From positions 1 to 13,486 of the forward strand of contig NZ_FR892827.1 in NCBI RefSeq assembly GCF_000434895.1: a DNA stretch of 13,486 nt. The letters run 5' to 3'. The notes under the pieces are model-generated. The model did no database searches. It had not been told where the DNA came from and saw only the letters and a list, made by a program, of their open reading frames with translations. The position numbers were made by a program, and so were the translations under genes. Below, in pieces: positions 13,123 through 13,486 of this stretch; the stretch's first letter is position 1; each line of letters starts with the position of its first letter. The DNA is from Phascolarctobacterium succinatutens CAG:287. GTDB taxonomy: Bacteria > Bacillota > Negativicutes > Acidaminococcales > Acidaminococcaceae.

Positions 13123-13486
13123 CTATTTATTCAAGAGCTTTCTGGTGCAAGCCTCAGCTTCCGCGTAAATCTTTTCTTCGTCAAAAGTCCGCAGCTTGCC
13201 TGCTTCCACAACCTTTTTGCCTGCTACGAAAACAGTGTCGGCGTCGGTACTGCTTGCTGCATAAACCAGCTGGGACAGCTTATTGTGACGCGGATACCAG
13301 TAAGGCTTATGCATATCCCACAGTACGATATCTGCCTGCTGACCTTCCTCCAGAAGGCCTGTATCAGCAAAGCCCAGTGTTTTTGCACCGTCAACGGTTG
13401 CCATCTCCCACGCTTTTTTAGCAGGAACAACGAGAGGATCAAAGGTGGTTGCCTTGTGCAGCATTGCGGCAGCACGGCATTCCTCC
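13123..13486 (-). CDS. Amidohydrolase, C-terminal part (MtaD/SsnA-like), cut by the window edge
   Basis: The last 120 codons of a gene whose 5' part lies beyond the right edge. The frame is open up to 13486 (EECRAAAMLHKATTFDP), so the ATG at 13464 is internal and not the start. The C-terminal composite domain is typical of amidohydrolases of the methylthioadenosine/S-adenosylhomocysteine deaminase group: AWEMATVDGAKTLGF, LEEGQQADIVLWDM, LVYAASSTDADTVFVAGKKV. The metal-binding residues would be upstream and are not visible, so the substrate cannot be told. It ends in TAG 31 nt before the NfnA-like gene and probably shares its transcript. Confidence 0.85.
   Translation of the reverse strand, partial: EECRAAAMLHKATTFDPLVVPAKKAWEMATVDGAKTLGFADTGLLEEGQQADIVLWDMHKPYWYPRHNKLSQLVYAASSTDADTVFVAGKKVVEAGKLRTFDEEKIYAEAEACTRKLLNK

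Overview
The window looks like a chromosomal segment of a low-to-moderate GC Bacillota. An anaerobic gut Negativicute is my best guess, from the NfnA/NfnB-type redox pair next to an amidohydrolase, the clear AGGAGG-like ribosome sites and a small holin-like toxin. That assignment is inference; no rRNA or other taxonomic marker is present. Apart from the transposase, every gene I can support is on the minus strand.

Layout from left to right. (1) Positions 1-220 hold an unlisted 25-codon holin-like toxin gene (28-105, minus) with an extended -10 promoter, half of a terminator cut by the window edge, and a second terminator. (2) Positions 221-1990 are a complete ISL3-family insertion sequence with one transposase, imperfect terminal repeats, arrays of about 22-29 bp subterminal repeats at both ends, a hairpin covering the transposase ribosome site, and a perfect 8-bp target duplication (TTTATTTT). 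It landed in T-rich DNA between two terminators and broke no gene. (3) Positions 2005-10715 are one minus-strand type I restriction-modification operon. In transcription order it reads hsdM (GTG start), a DUF1016/YhcG-type PD-(D/E)XK nuclease, hsdS in two frames, hsdR, a GIY-YIG/DUF4357 protein, a very acidic unknown protein, and a small PC4/YdbC-type single-stranded-DNA-binding protein, closed by a strong terminator. (4) Positions 10751-13486 carry a second minus-strand operon: the 3' part of an amidohydrolase (cut by the right edge), then the small and large subunits of an NfnAB-like NADH/ferredoxin:NADP oxidoreductase, ended by a 16-bp-stem terminator.

How the genes work together. HsdM and HsdS methylate DNA and, with HsdR, restrict unmodified DNA; protein lengths resemble the type IC (EcoR124I-like) group. 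HsdS is interrupted: a 17-nt insertion within a 12-bp repeat encoding AELA shifts the frame, and deleting those 17 nt in silico restores a continuous 415-residue HsdS. Just downstream is a (GAAC)5 tetranucleotide tract. Together these suggest specificity control, or loss of function, through the repeat region, as is known for the TAEL repeats of EcoR124I. The accessory genes (DUF1016 nuclease, GIY-YIG protein, acidic protein with net charge about -28, PC4-like protein) lie within the same operon and make an extended defence cassette whose combined function is not evident from sequence. The acidic protein could be a DNA mimic that tempers the restriction enzyme; this is a hypothesis.
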